Source of the DNA: Myxococcales bacterium
Lineage (GTDB): Bacteria > Myxococcota_A > Polyangia > Haliangiales > Haliangiaceae
Length of the DNA: 64,000 nucleotides
NCBI GenBank assembly: GCA_016794525.1
Contig: JAEUJY010000095.1
Coordinates: 1-64,000 of the forward strand
Direction: 5' to 3'
Shown piece after piece: positions 45,475-55,309 of the stretch (its first letter is position 1; every line of letters begins with the position of its first letter). The notes below the pieces were generated by a model. It saw only the letters and a program-made list of their open reading frames with translations. It ran no database searches and was not told the DNA's origin. The translations under genes were made by a program, and so were the position numbers.

Positions 45475-47654
45475 TGCGCGCGCTGGCCGCGGCCGTCGCG
45501 CTGACCCTCCCGACGGTGGCGATCGCCGCCCCCTACGAGGCGTTCATCGACGTCGAGTCGCAGGAGGACCTCGACGACCTGTACGCCACCGGCGACATCT
45601 CGACCGAGACCCACGACGCGCTGACCGAGCTGCTGGCGCGCGGCGTCGATCTCGATCGGGCCAGCCGCGAGGAGCTGTACTCGCTGCCCAACCTCACCTA
45701 CGACGAGGTCGACGCGATCCTCGCGTACCGCGAGACCCAGCGCTTCATCGCCGACCCCGCCGACCTGGTCGCGGCCGGCGCGATCACCGAGCAGAAGCTC
45801 CTGGCGATCTCGGCGTTCGTGGTGCTGCGCGATCGCGCCCGCGGCCAGTACGCGCCGCGCGGCTGGGTCCGGGCCCAGACGCGCGCTGCCCAGGGCGACG
45901 AGGTGCTGCCGCCGATCGGGGCGCGCGCGCGGGTGACGTTCGGGCGACCGATCACGCTCGGCGCCTCGGCCACCCTGGCGCGCACCGGGATCACCGACGT
46001 CTCCTGGGATCCCAACCGCGGCGGGTTCCTCGCCGAGGCGTCCGGGACGCGGCCCAGCCTCGCCAAGCTGTACGGTCGCTACCGCGGCGATCACATCGAT
46101 GTCATCGCCGGCACCTACCGGGTGGGCTTCGATCAGCGCCTGACCTTCGACACCGCCAGCGACCCGACGCCCAACGGGATCTACCTGGACGATCAAACCA
46201 CCTCGGACAGCGAGTTGGCGCGCACCTGTCGGCAGACCACGGGCGAGCTGACCAGCACGCCGTGCCCGATCAACGTCGCCCCGGTCGAGTACGGGACCCG
46301 CGACTTCAGCTGGACCGAAGGGCTGCTTGGGCTCGCCGCCGGTAGCGACCACCTGGCGCTCGGGGCCGGCTACTTGCAGGCCTACGGCTGGGGTAGCTAC
46401 CAGCCGCGCAACGTGTACCAGTACAAGTTGCTGGATCGCGCCGCGTGCGCGGATCCGTATGGTGGCGAGCCGGGGTGCTCGGGGCCGCCAGTCTACGATC
46501 GTCCCGACGGCGACGTGCTCAGCCCGGCCGCGGCGTGGTCGTATCAGACGCTGCCGAACGTCCTTGCCGAGGCCTTGGTCGGCGGCCACCTCGCGTACCA
46601 CGCCGCTCGCCGCGACTACGTCGGCGTCACCGCCTATGGCGCGACGACGCGGTGGTTGATCGAGACGCCCGACGACGTCCAGCTTGATCTGCAAGACTGG
46701 GATCGCCGCCCGATGGGCGGCCGGTATGGCGCGATCGGCGTGAGCGCGGGCATGGGCCGCGGCATCTACGATGGTTTCCTCGAGGTGACCCGCAGCTTCG
46801 ATCGGCAGCCCGACGCGCCCGCCGACGCTCGCGATGGCGGCGGTGGCGTGGCGGCCATCGGGCGGCTGACCCGGTCGCTGCGTCGGCGCGAGCTCGAGTT
46901 GTCGGTGCGCTACTACGACGTCGACTTCGACAATCCTTATGCCGGACCGATCTCGCAAGACGATCAGCTCGACGGCGCCCGGGCCCGTGGTGAGCACGGC
47001 GTGCGCGCCCGCTACACCGCGACGCATGGCGTGGCGTCGATCCGCGCGTCGCTCGACGTGTGGCGGCACTACGTGACCGCGCTGCGTGCGTACCTTCCAC
47101 GGGCCGAGGCGACGGCGCATCTCGACGTCCAGGGCTCGGACCAGCTGGCCTACGGCCTCTGGCTCGACTACACCGATCGCGATCTGCGTGATGGTGGCTA
47201 TGGATCGTGTTTCGAGAACGCGACCGAGCCCGACGAAGACGCGGAGGAGGTGGCGTGCACCGGGATGCGCCTCAAGACCACCGCGCGCGTGCGGCTCGAC
47301 GCGTCGCGCGCGCTCATGGTGCGTGGCCAGCTGGTGCACAAGTACCAAGACGATCCGAGCTACACGGACGCGCGGCGCCACGACGTGAGCGCGATCGTCA
47401 ACACGACGTGGCGGCGGTCGAAGGACCTTCGGCTGCTCGGGCGCGTGAAGTACTTGAACGAGGACGTTGCGTCGAACGCACGCCTGGAGCAGTCGCTGCT
47501 GGTGTCCGGTGAGGTTCGGACGCGGACCCGGGTCAAGGACCAGCTGACGGCGCGTGCCGAGCTGTTCGTGTGGCTCGACGAGCGTCGGTCCACCCAGCTG
47601 CGATCGCCGTCGCCCGAGCTGCGGGTGAACCTCAGCTACGTCGCCAAGTTCTGA
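45465..47654 (+). CDS. ComEA-like helix-hairpin-helix plus outer-membrane barrel protein (729 aa)
   Basis: ATG 45465 lies inside the end of the nuclease gene; ATG 45474 is also possible. After a Sec signal (to TVAIAAP), residues 60-118 match the helix-hairpin-helix pair of ComEA (VDLDRASREELYSLPNLTYDEVDAILAYRE...DLVAAGAITEQKL), a DNA-binding unit. The remaining 600 residues alternate strands and turns with aromatic-rich ends and finish PSPELRVNLSYVAKF, typical of an outer-membrane beta-barrel ending in Phe. A periplasmic DNA-binding plug on a barrel is suggested. Codon use in the last 1.5 kb is less GC-saturated than upstream. Confidence 0.82.
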   Translation: MRLMRALAAAVALTLPTVAIAAPYEAFIDVESQEDLDDLYATGDISTETHDALTELLARGVDLDRASREELYSLPNLTYDEVDAILAYRETQRFIADPADLVAAGAITEQKLLAISAFVVLRDRARGQYAPRGWVRAQTRAAQGDEVLPPIGARARVTFGRPITLGASATLARTGITDVSWDPNRGGFLAEASGTRPSLAKLYGRYRGDHIDVIAGTYRVGFDQRLTFDTASDPTPNGIYLDDQTTSDSELARTCRQTTGELTSTPCPINVAPVEYGTRDFSWTEGLLGLAAGSDHLALGAGYLQAYGWGSYQPRNVYQYKLLDRAACADPYGGEPGCSGPPVYDRPDGDVLSPAAAWSYQTLPNVLAEALVGGHLAYHAARRDYVGVTAYGATTRWLIETPDDVQLDLQDWDRRPMGGRYGAIGVSAGMGRGIYDGFLEVTRSFDRQPDAPADARDGGGGVAAIGRLTRSLRRRELELSVRYYDVDFDNPYAGPISQDDQLDGARARGEHGVRARYTATHGVASIRASLDVWRHYVTALRAYLPRAEATAHLDVQGSDQLAYGLWLDYTDRDLRDGGYGSCFENATEPDEDAEEVACTGMRLKTTARVRLDASRALMVRGQLVHKYQDDPSYTDARRHDVSAIVNTTWRRSKDLRLLGRVKYLNEDVASNARLEQSLLVSGEVRTRTRVKDQLTARAELFVWLDERRSTQLRSPSPELRVNLSYVAKF

Positions 47655-47663
47655 CCGGCGCGT

Positions 47664-48437
47664 TCAACCGTCGAACGCGGTCGCCTGATCGCCGGGCTCC
47701 TGGAAGCCGCCGCTGCGGAACGTCAGCACCAGCGTGTCGCGGTGGCCGCGGCGCGCGTCGGTCGGGACGATCGGCGTCGACTCGTGGATGACGCGGGTGT
47801 CGTCGATCAGGATCGCGCTCCACGGCTCGCGCAGCGTGAAGCGGACGCCGCCCGGGCCGTCGGCCTCGAAGACGCGGGTCTCGCCGCCGCGGATCGCCTC
47901 GCGCGCCACCAGGATCACCGCGACGAAGTCGACGCCGTCGCGGTGGGCGCCCTCGGGCGTGGGCCGGCCGACGCCGCCCTCGGTGTCGATCCGGAACGGG
48001 TGGGCCTCGACGTAGAAGCGATCCTCGACCGGGCGGCGCACGCCGGCGAAGGTGCGCGCCAGGTGGACCAGCAGCTCGCGCCACGCCGGGTGGTGGACCA
48101 TGTGCTCGGCCAGCGGCTCGAACCAGCGCTCGATGCCGCCGTGCAGCGCGTTGTAGGTGGTCGACTGGTAGTGCGCGCGCGGCGGCACCGGCTCGACGCG
48201 GCCGACGCCCCCGGCGAGGTGGACGATCGCGCAGCCGTGGCGGCGCGACCGGTAGCGGCCGCCGTCGCGCAGGTACGCATCCGCCGGCAGGTCGTCCCAG
48301 CACGCCGCGAGCTCGGGCAGCGCCGCGGTGCCGATCAGCCCGGCCAGCGCCGGCGCGGTCAGCGTGGCGAAGCCCTGGGTCGTCAGGCGCGCCCGCGCGG
48401 CGGCGTCGTCGAGGTCGCGATCGAGGTCGAGCTGCAC
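47664..48437 (-). CDS. 2-oxoglutarate/Fe(II) dioxygenase family protein (257 aa)
   Basis: Resembles the 2OG-Fe dioxygenases that include bacterial L-isoleucine hydroxylases (PF10014-like). GAHRDGVDFVAVILV gives the H-x-D iron pair, RVIHESTPI the distal His, and RRGHRDTLVLTF the Arg that holds 2-oxoglutarate. It would hydroxylate a free amino acid or similar small molecule. GTG 48437 has TAGCAT 6 nt upstream. Convergent with the barrel gene. Confidence 0.87.
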   Translation of the reverse strand: MQLDLDRDLDDAAARARLTTQGFATLTAPALAGLIGTAALPELAACWDDLPADAYLRDGGRYRSRRHGCAIVHLAGGVGRVEPVPPRAHYQSTTYNALHGGIERWFEPLAEHMVHHPAWRELLVHLARTFAGVRRPVEDRFYVEAHPFRIDTEGGVGRPTPEGAHRDGVDFVAVILVAREAIRGGETRVFEADGPGGVRFTLREPWSAILIDDTRVIHESTPIVPTDARRGHRDTLVLTFRSGGFQEPGDQATAFDG

Positions 48438-48443
48438 GGCCGC

Positions 48444-48449
48444 ATGCTA
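48444..48449 (-). promoter_or_regulatory. -10-like TAGCAT, leaderless dioxygenase gene
   Basis: TAGCAT on the reverse strand ends 6 nt before GTG 48437. Confidence 0.5.
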
Positions 48450-48476
48450 CTCCCGCGCTCGCGCGCCGCAAGCTGG

Positions 48477-48482
48477 TAGCCT
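48477..48482 (+). promoter_or_regulatory. -10-like TAGCCT, GIDE-domain gene
   Basis: TAGCCT ends 7 nt before GTG 48490. Confidence 0.45.
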
Positions 48483-48489
48483 CGGTGGC

Positions 48490-49137
48490 GTGGAGCCCGC
48501 GCTGCTCGTCTTCACCAAGGTCGCGGTCGGGGTCGCGCTGGCGGCGCCGGTCGCGGTGCGGGCGTGGAAACGGCGTCGGGCCACGCGCGCGGCGCGTCCC
48601 GCGACGATCGGCGAGGCGCTCGAGGGCGTGCCGGTGCGCGTGGTCGGGCGGATCGTCGAGGCCGAGGCCACGCTGCAGGCGCCGATGACCGGGCGCCGCT
48701 GCGCCGGTTACCACGTGATCGTCGAGGAGCGCGCCGGCCAGCAGTGGGAGTGGCGCGGCGAACGGCGCGAGGGCCGCGAGCTGGTCATCGAGGACGCCAC
48801 CGGGCGCGCGATCGTCGATCTGACCACGGCCGCGATCTCGGACGAGGTCAGCGTGCGGGTCGGCCGCACGACGTTGGACGAGCCGGCGGTCGCGGCGTTG
48901 CTGAAGGAGCGCCCCGGCCCGCCGCCGCGCGGCCAGCTGCGGTGGCGCGAGCGCGCGCTCGAGGTCGGGACGTCGGTCGCGGTGGTGGGGCGCGCGGTGC
49001 GCGAGCCCGATCCCGACGCGGTCCACCGCGTCACCGGCTATCGCGCTGGCCCGCCGACGCGCCTGCGCTTCACCGGATCGCCCGCGCGGCCGGTGCTGGT
49101 CACCGACGACCCCGAGTTCGCCGATCCCGCGCCGTAG
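48490..49137 (+). CDS. GIDE-domain membrane protein (215 aa)
   Basis: An N-terminal hydrophobic helix (LLVFTKVAVGVALAAPVAVRAW) is followed by a GIDE-type domain: GEALEGVPVRVVGRIVEAEATLQAPMTGRRCAGYHVIVEE, then LVIEDATGRAIVDL and ALEVGTSVAVVGRAVREP. GIDE domains occur in membrane proteins related to mitochondrial MUL1 but without the RING finger in bacteria. Function unknown. GTG start supported by TAGCCT 7 nt upstream. Confidence 0.75.
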   Translation: MEPALLVFTKVAVGVALAAPVAVRAWKRRRATRAARPATIGEALEGVPVRVVGRIVEAEATLQAPMTGRRCAGYHVIVEERAGQQWEWRGERREGRELVIEDATGRAIVDLTTAAISDEVSVRVGRTTLDEPAVAALLKERPGPPPRGQLRWRERALEVGTSVAVVGRAVREPDPDAVHRVTGYRAGPPTRLRFTGSPARPVLVTDDPEFADPAP

Positions 49138-49219
49138 GCTTGCGGCACTTCGTCGCGCCCGGCGGCGGCGCGCGCCGGCGGGACTACGTTGGCGATGCAG
49201 CCCCGCCGCGGAGGTCTCC

Positions 49220-49831
49220 ATGTCCGATCCAGCGCGTCGTCCCGTGATCGTGGTCGCGGTCGATCTGTCCGAGTACGCCGAGGCGGTGTTGACCCACGCC
49301 TTCGATCAGGCCGTGCGCCAGGGCCGCGCCGACCTGCACGTGCTCGCGGTGGTGTCCGACGAGCCGCGCCGCTGGCACCGGCCCACCGCCGCCGAGCTCG
49401 AGGAGCGCGAGGAGGAGACCAAGGCCGCGCTGGCCGCGCTGGTGCCGCGCGTGCTCGACGACGCCGTGCCCGAGGCCGCGCGCCGCGACTGGCGGGTGCG
49501 GTTGCACGTGCGGCGCGGCCACCCCGACGAGCAGATCGTCGAGCTGGCCGAGGAGGTCGTCGCCGACCTGCTGGTGATCGGCCGCTACGGCCACGCGTCG
49601 CGCCGCCGCCTCGGCTCGACCGCCGATCGCGTGCTCGCGCAGGCCGAGTGTCCGGTGCTGGTGGTGGCGGGCGTGCGCCAGCGCGACGAGCAGTCGGCGC
49701 AGTGCCCGGCCTGCGTGGCGGTGCGCGCCGCCAGCGACGGCGAGCGGTGGTTCTGCGACGCGCACCTCGGCGGGCGAGCCAGCTCGAGCGTCGCGCTGCT
49801 GGGTGGCAACTTCGCCCGCGGCGGCTGGTAG
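49220..49831 (+). CDS. universal stress protein (UspA family) with Cys-containing tail
   Basis: [23 protein letters not shown] is the UspA N-terminal strand-helix; [36 protein letters not shown] is the C-terminal nucleotide loop, with only 7 residues between the second Gly and GS instead of the usual 9. The last 45 residues add CPACVAV...WFCDAHLGG, a possible small zinc site not found in classical UspA. Cytosolic stress-response ATP-binding protein. GGAGG precedes ATG 49220. Confidence 0.9.
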   Translation: MSDPARRPVIVVAVDLSEYAEAVLTHAFDQAVRQGRADLHVLAVVSDEPRRWHRPTAAELEEREEETKAALAALVPRVLDDAVPEAARRDWRVRLHVRRGHPDEQIVELAEEVVADLLVIGRYGHASRRRLGSTADRVLAQAECPVLVVAGVRQRDEQSAQCPACVAVRAASDGERWFCDAHLGGRASSSVALLGGNFARGGW

Positions 49832-50005
49832 GCGCGCACCGCGGCTGGTCGCTGGCCGACCGTGTGGTGCCGGTCACGCGTGGGGCATGCGGCGTCTCGC
49901 CCGACGACATCGTCCGACGGGGCCGCCATGACGCGCCGCCCCGTCGCCAACCGGCCGCAACTCGGGCCTCCCTCTCGGGCACGCCGCTTGATACAACGGA
50001 GGTCC

Positions 50006-50533
50006 ATGCGCTTCCCCTTGCTCGTGTGCGCTCTCGCCACCGCCTGCGGCGGGTCGGACACCGACTGGTTTCCCTCCGACCTCGACAAGGACGCGGTCAT
50101 CGCGACCGCTGGCGAGGCCGCGGCGGCCAAGGCGTGCCAGGCGTTCGAGGACTACCTCTACGCGCAGTACCGCGACTCGCTGCTGGTCGAGGCGGTGTGC
50201 ACGGCGATCGGCATCGACCAGAGCGCCGACGCGGCGACCTGCGCCGACTACGTCCAGGGCTGCGTCGACAACCCGCCCGCCTCGGTGATGTCGGTGATCA
50301 CCAGCCTGGTCGACGCCACCGGCTGCGGCGGGCTCGACTACCAGCCCACCGGCTGCGGCAAGACGCTGGCCGACCTGGCCGCGTGCCTCGACGCCGCCGA
50401 GGACGAGCTCAAGAACCTGCGCCTGCGGCTCGAGTGCTCCGCCGCGGGCCAGCCGCTGCCGCCCGACGCGCTGATGATCACCACGCCGGCGGCGTGCACG
50501 TCGCTCGAGCTGGCCTGCCCGACGCCGGGCTGA
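50006..50533 (+). CDS. Cys-rich lipoprotein (175 aa)
   Basis: [21 protein letters not shown] is a lipoprotein signal. The mature part has many Cys spaced through a helical body ([50 protein letters not shown]) and should be held together by disulfides outside the cell. AACGGAGG is a good ribosome binding site at 6 nt. Family not recognised. The 174 bp before it hold no gene. Confidence 0.78.
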   Translation: MRFPLLVCALATACGGSDTDWFPSDLDKDAVIATAGEAAAAKACQAFEDYLYAQYRDSLLVEAVCTAIGIDQSADAATCADYVQGCVDNPPASVMSVITSLVDATGCGGLDYQPTGCGKTLADLAACLDAAEDELKNLRLRLECSAAGQPLPPDALMITTPAACTSLELACPTPG

Positions 50534-50541
50534 GTTCCAGC

Positions 50542-50559
50542 GGGCTCGTCGGCGAGCCC
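50542..50559. terminator. bidirectional terminator-like hairpin
   Basis: GGGCTCG-TCGG-CGAGCCC is a perfect 7-bp stem with a 4-nt loop in the 65-bp gap between two convergent genes. It works the same on either strand and is followed by a second GC stem (CCCC-GGGG). No U-tract. Confidence 0.5.
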
Positions 50560-50598
50560 CCTCGGCGGGGTTCCCCAGGACGCGAGACGCGCGGCGCG

Positions 50599-52752
50599 TT
50601 ACCGCAGCGGCGGCGGCGCCGGCTCCTCGGCGGGCAGGCCGAGATCCTCGTCGAGCGACGGCTGCGCCGCCTCCTCCTCGAGGTGCAGGTGGATCGGCTT
50701 CTTGACGATCGCGATCGTCTCGGCGAGGCCGTCGAGGCCGTAGGTCGGCACCTCGATCGCGTAGGCGGCGTCGCCGACGCAGGCGACGAACTCCGACGGC
50801 AGCGTCGTGCCGCCGAAGCGGGCCGCGTGGACCTCGCCGCGGGCGATCTCGAGGGTGACCTCGAGCGTGCCGGTGAAGCGCGGCTTGCCGCGCAGCGCCG
50901 TCGCGTAGCAGGCCCGCACCGCCGGCCACAGCTGGTACTTGATGAGGTACTTGTACGTGGTGTCGGGCAGGTTGTCGTCGGCGCCGCTGGCCGCGCTCGG
51001 CGCCGGCGCGTCGGCCTCGACGACGTCGAGCGCCTCGCTGCCGGCCGGCGGCGTGCGGGTGAACGCGCCGGTGGTGCGGGCCAGGTCGACCCGCGGGCCG
51101 GCGCCCGGCGCCGCCGGGTCGATCACCGCCAGCGCCGACAGCGGCGTGACCGTCGCGGTCTGCCGCGCCAGCGCCAGCACGTCGCTGGGATCCAGCGTCG
51201 CGGTGTCGCGGGCCACGGCGCCGCGGCCCGCCGCCGCCACCGCGATCGCCGCGCTGGCCTTGGGCAGCGCCACCGCGGTCGCGCCGATCGCGTCGGGGCC
51301 GCGCTGCGCCGTCAGCCGCACCCGGCGGGCCGCCGCGCCGGCGTGGGCGACGTGGGCGATCACGCCGCTGCCCGGGCCGAGCTCGCTCGGCAGGTCGAGC
51401 GCCATCACCTCGTCGTCGACGACCACGCCGAGATCGCGCAGCGGCAGGTCGTCGGCGAGCTGGCGCGGCAGCGTCGCCAGGCGATCGTCGACCTCGCTGG
51501 TGCGCAGCGCGAACACCTTGCCGTGGAACGCGGCCACCAGCGGATCGAGCACCGCGCGATCGGGCATCGGCGCGCCGGCGACGACGGGCACGATCACGTC
51601 GAGCGTCGTCAGGTTCACCGGCATCTGCGCCGCGCCGAGCAGATCCGAGCCGGTCACGCGCGTCGACAGGATCGCGTCGGTGATCACCACCACCCGCGCC
51701 GGGTCGTCGCCGATCGTCGTCGCTGCCAGGTTGAGCGCCTCGCCCAGCTCGGTGCCGCCGCCCGGCGTCGCCGTCGCCAGCGCGTCCTTGACCCGCCGCC
51801 GCGCCTCGCGCGCCGCGGTCCAGCTGCCCAGCCCGCGCCGCGCGGTGCGATCGAACGTGATCAGCTCGACCGGCGTGGCAGCCGGCGCCGCCGCGATCAG
51901 CGCGTCGGCGATCGCCGCCGCCGCGGCGCGCCCGTCGGCGCCCATGCTGCGGGTGGTGTCGACGATCAGCAGCAGCCGCGGCGGCGCGAACGCGGCCGCG
52001 GCCTGGCGCGGCGGCAGGTACACGCCGATCGACGTCAGCGCGCGGCCGGCGCCCACCGCCGTCGAGTGGGTCGCCACCACCGGCCCGGCGCCGCGCCAGG
52101 TCGGCACCGCCTCGACGGCCAGCGCCCGCGCGTTGGCCACCGTCGCCTTGCCGCCGAGCGGCGCCACCGCCGCGCCGTTGATGAACGCCCGCACGAAGCG
52201 CTGCACGCCGGCCGCCGGCTTGGCGCGCACCGTGACCGCGCAGCGGGCCAGGCCCTCGGCGTCGCCGCGCGCCGGTGTCACCACCTGCAGCCGCCCGTCG
52301 CGGTAGGTGGCGGCCGCGCTCCAGCGCACGGTCAGGCGCGCCGCAGCGCCGGCGGTGACCGGGTACACCCGCGCCTCGTAGCTGTCGCCGTCGACGCCCG
52401 TGCCCAGCCACCGCACCAGGCCGCGATCCGGCGCCAGGCCCAGCCGATCGCGATCGGGCGTCGTCGTCGCCAGCGCCTCGGCCGACACCGCCACCGCGCC
52501 GGCCGCGGCGCCCTTGCCGATCGCGATGCGCGCGTCGGTCACCGCGGCGCCCGGCGGCAGCGCGAACTGGTAGGTCGCCTCGACCGGCGCGGCGTCGACG
52601 CCGAGCAGGTCGTGGGTCTCGGTGACCGTCGCGATCGGGCCGGCCAGCTCGACGGTGACGGCGCAGGCGGTCTCGCGGGCGCCGAGCAGGTCGGCGTGGG
52701 CGACGCCGGGCGCGGCGGCCAGGGCGAGCACGAGCAGCGGGCGGTGGGCCAT
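50599..52752 (-). CDS. secreted VIT and VWA domain protein (717 aa)
   Basis: A Sec signal (to GVAHADLL) is followed by a VIT domain ([35 protein letters not shown]), a linker, then a VWA domain with the metal-ion site [12 protein letters not shown] (DxTxS) and [12 protein letters not shown]. The C-terminal region ([34 protein letters not shown], then [12 protein letters not shown]) resembles the AgmX/PglI or TonB-like C-terminal module. Inter-alpha-trypsin-like proteins of this kind mediate protein binding at the cell surface. Divergent from the patatin gene. Confidence 0.87.
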   Translation of the reverse strand: MAHRPLLVLALAAAPGVAHADLLGARETACAVTVELAGPIATVTETHDLLGVDAAPVEATYQFALPPGAAVTDARIAIGKGAAAGAVAVSAEALATTTPDRDRLGLAPDRGLVRWLGTGVDGDSYEARVYPVTAGAAARLTVRWSAAATYRDGRLQVVTPARGDAEGLARCAVTVRAKPAAGVQRFVRAFINGAAVAPLGGKATVANARALAVEAVPTWRGAGPVVATHSTAVGAGRALTSIGVYLPPRQAAAAFAPPRLLLIVDTTRSMGADGRAAAAAIADALIAAAPAATPVELITFDRTARRGLGSWTAAREARRRVKDALATATPGGGTELGEALNLAATTIGDDPARVVVITDAILSTRVTGSDLLGAAQMPVNLTTLDVIVPVVAGAPMPDRAVLDPLVAAFHGKVFALRTSEVDDRLATLPRQLADDLPLRDLGVVVDDEVMALDLPSELGPGSGVIAHVAHAGAAARRVRLTAQRGPDAIGATAVALPKASAAIAVAAAGRGAVARDTATLDPSDVLALARQTATVTPLSALAVIDPAAPGAGPRVDLARTTGAFTRTPPAGSEALDVVEADAPAPSAASGADDNLPDTTYKYLIKYQLWPAVRACYATALRGKPRFTGTLEVTLEIARGEVHAARFGGTTLPSEFVACVGDAAYAIEVPTYGLDGLAETIAIVKKPIHLHLEEEAAQPSLDEDLGLPAEEPAPPPLR

Positions 52753-52833
52753 GCGGTATCGACACCGCCGCCCCGGCGCGGTTTCACCTGCGGTGCGTGG
52801 ACAAGCCCCCGGCGCCCGCGAAACAATGGCGAC

Positions 52834-54051
52834 GTGGACGAAATACGCCGCGGGAAGGTCGGCTTCGTCTTGTCGGGCGGCGGTTCGCGCGGCGCCTACG
52901 AGGCCGGCATCATCCAGTACCTGCGCACCGATCTGGCCAAGCGGCTAGGGCGGCACGTGCCGATCGACATCGTCACCGGCACCAGCGTCGGCGCGATCAA
53001 CGCCGCGTTCCTGGCCTCGACGATGGAGGACCCGGCCGCGCAGTGCCGCCGGCTGATCGACGCGTGGCGGGCGCTGCGGATCGAGGAGCTGATCGGCCTG
53101 GGCGCGCGCGATCTGTGGCGCGCCACGACCCAGCTGTTCGGGCGCGACCCGCCGCCGCCGACGCCGGGCAGCTTCCGCTACGGCGGGCTGCTCGACACCA
53201 GCGGCCTCGAGCGGTTCGTCATCAAGAACATCCCGTGGACCGGCATCGAGCGGAACCTCAAGAGCGGCGCGCTCCACGCGATGTCGGTCTCGGCGACGCA
53301 CATCGCCACCGGCCACACCGTCGTGTTCGTCTCGGCCGCCGGGCCGGTGCCGACCGGCTGGAGCAAGGATCCGTTCGTGCGCCACCAGGCCGCGCGGATC
53401 GGGCCGCGCCACGTGCTGGCGTCGGCGGCGATCCCGCTGCTGTTCCCGTCGGTGAAGGTCGGCGACTCGTTCTACACCGACGGCGGCCTGCGCCAGAACA
53501 CGCCGATGTCGCCGGCGATCCGCCTGGGCGCCGACAAGATGCTGATGGTGTCGCTGCGCCACGTCGACGAGGTCGCGCCGCGCCAGCCCACCGTGCCCGA
53601 CGGCTTCCCGCGCCCGCTGTTCCTGGTCGGCAAGGCGCTCAACGCGCTGATGCTCGACCACACCGACTACGACCTCGACCGGATGAAGCGGGTCAACGCG
53701 ATCCTCGAGGCCGGCACCGCCGCGTTCGGTCCCGGCTTCGTCGACGTCATGAACGCCAACCTGGTCAAGCTGCGCGGCGCGCCGATCCGCCCGATCGCCG
53801 CGATGCACATCCGCCCGTCGGCCGACATCGGCGTGCTGGCGTCGGACTTCGTCAAGAGCGGCAAGCTGCTGGTGTCGAGCCCGGTGACCCGGCGCCTGAT
53901 CGAGCGCATGGCCGCCGGCGAGAGCGGCCGCGAGAACGACTTCCTGTCTTACCTGCTGTTCGACGGCAACTGGGCCAGCGAGCTGATCGAGCTGGGCCAC
54001 CGCGACGCCGCGGCCAAGGAAGAGGAGCTGGCGCGGTTCTTCATGGCGTGA
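52834..54051 (+). CDS. patatin-like phospholipase (405 aa)
   Basis: A serine acyl hydrolase: [17 protein letters not shown] (oxyanion loop), [13 protein letters not shown] (nucleophile elbow GTSVG) and [11 protein letters not shown] (catalytic Asp in DGG). It hydrolyses membrane lipids; there is no export signal, so it acts in the cytosol, on the inner membrane, or is secreted by another route. GTG 52834 is chosen because ATG 52826 is out of frame. Its last 11 bp overlap the convergent HTH-citrate-synthase gene. Confidence 0.9.
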   Translation: MDEIRRGKVGFVLSGGGSRGAYEAGIIQYLRTDLAKRLGRHVPIDIVTGTSVGAINAAFLASTMEDPAAQCRRLIDAWRALRIEELIGLGARDLWRATTQLFGRDPPPPTPGSFRYGGLLDTSGLERFVIKNIPWTGIERNLKSGALHAMSVSATHIATGHTVVFVSAAGPVPTGWSKDPFVRHQAARIGPRHVLASAAIPLLFPSVKVGDSFYTDGGLRQNTPMSPAIRLGADKMLMVSLRHVDEVAPRQPTVPDGFPRPLFLVGKALNALMLDHTDYDLDRMKRVNAILEAGTAAFGPGFVDVMNANLVKLRGAPIRPIAAMHIRPSADIGVLASDFVKSGKLLVSSPVTRRLIERMAAGESGRENDFLSYLLFDGNWASELIELGHRDAAAKEEELARFFMA

Positions 54052-55243
54052 TCACCGGCGGGCCGACGTAGCGGGCCCGCGGCCGCAGGCCGTCGCCGCT
54101 GGCCCGCTGCTCGAGCGCGTGGGCGACCCAGCCCGCGACCCGCCCCAGCGCGAACAGCGCGGTGGTCCACGTCGCCGGCAGGTCGAGCGCGCGCGCGATC
54201 ATCACCAGCGCGTAGTCGAGCGACGGCGCCTCGCCGGTCAGCGCGTGGCCGAGCTCGGCGACCGCCCGCGCGTGGGCCAGCCGCCGCGCCGCCGCCGGCG
54301 TCACCGGGCGCGGCAGCCGCGCGGTCAGGAGCGGCACGCGCGGGTCGCCCGCCGGGTACAGCCGGTGGCCGAAGCCCGGCAGCCGCTCGCCCCGGGCCAG
54401 CCGCGCGCGCATCGCCGCCGGCAGCCCGCGCGCCGGCAGCTCGTCGAGCACCGCGTCGACCACCTCGGGGGCGCCGCCGTGGCGCGGCCCGGTCAGCGTG
54501 TACAGCGCGGCGCCCACGCACGCGTACAGATCGGCGCCGGTGCCGGCCGCGACGCGCGCCGCGAACGTCGATGGGTTTAGCTCGTGGTCGGCGCACGCCA
54601 CCAGCGCCGCGTCGAGCGCGCGCGCCGCGTCGTCGCCGCGGCCCAGCCCGCGGGCGAGCCCCGCCGCCAGCCCACCGCCCGGCGCCGCCGCCGCGCCGAC
54701 CACGCCGAGCAGGTCGACGATCAGCGCGCGGGCGCGCGCGTGCTCGCGGGCGATCGTCGTCGGCCACGGCGCCGGATCCGCGGCGCGCAGGTGGGGCAGC
54801 GTCGCGATCAGCAGCGCCACCGGCGTCGGCGAGGGCGCGCTCGCCCGCCGCGACGAGGGCGCGAGCGTCGGCCACGCCGCCGGCGCCGCTTCCCACAGGA
54901 GCTCGGCTACCTGCTCGAAGCGCGCGCCGCGCGCCAGCAGATCGCCGACCCGGTGACCGCGATAGGCCAGCGCGCCGTCGGCCACCGCGGTGATCGCGCT
55001 GGCCAGCACCGGCTCGCCCCAGCGCAGCGCGCCGACCGCGACCGCCTCGTGGCCGCGGCGCGCGCCGGCCCGGGCCGCCAGCCGCCGCACGTCCTCGGCG
55101 ACGTACCAGCGCTGGCGCTGCTGCCCCACGCGCAGCGAGCGGATCTGGCCGCGGCTGACGTAGGCGTACAGGCTCGCCGGCTTCACGCCGAGCAGGGCGC
55201 ACGCCGCGGCGGCGTCGAGCAGGCCCTCACCGGCCGACATCAT
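54041..55243 (-). CDS. citrate synthase-like enzyme with N-terminal helix-turn-helix
   Basis: Residues 1-60 look like a MerR/excisionase HTH ([31 protein letters not shown]). The rest is a citrate synthase fold with [51 protein letters not shown] and [12 protein letters not shown], holding the equivalents of the two catalytic His and the Asp. Such HTH-fused enzymes occur in several bacteria and may make citrate or 2-methylcitrate and possibly sense it. ATG 55243 is chosen; ATG 55288 would add 15 residues. Confidence 0.85.
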   Translation of the reverse strand: MMSAGEGLLDAAAACALLGVKPASLYAYVSRGQIRSLRVGQQRQRWYVAEDVRRLAARAGARRGHEAVAVGALRWGEPVLASAITAVADGALAYRGHRVGDLLARGARFEQVAELLWEAAPAAWPTLAPSSRRASAPSPTPVALLIATLPHLRAADPAPWPTTIAREHARARALIVDLLGVVGAAAAPGGGLAAGLARGLGRGDDAARALDAALVACADHELNPSTFAARVAAGTGADLYACVGAALYTLTGPRHGGAPEVVDAVLDELPARGLPAAMRARLARGERLPGFGHRLYPAGDPRVPLLTARLPRPVTPAAARRLAHARAVAELGHALTGEAPSLDYALVMIARALDLPATWTTALFALGRVAGWVAHALEQRASGDGLRPRARYVGPPVITP

Positions 55244-55309
55244 GTTGACGGACGATTCAATCTGGTCGGCGCGTCGCTTCGTCGTCATGAAGAGCGCCAG
55301 GAGGTTCGC

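Noticed and set aside
49189-52833. Upstream extension of the patatin gene through the UspA and VWA region
   Set aside because: The extension crosses genes with motifs in other frames. The patatin domain begins right after GTG 52834.
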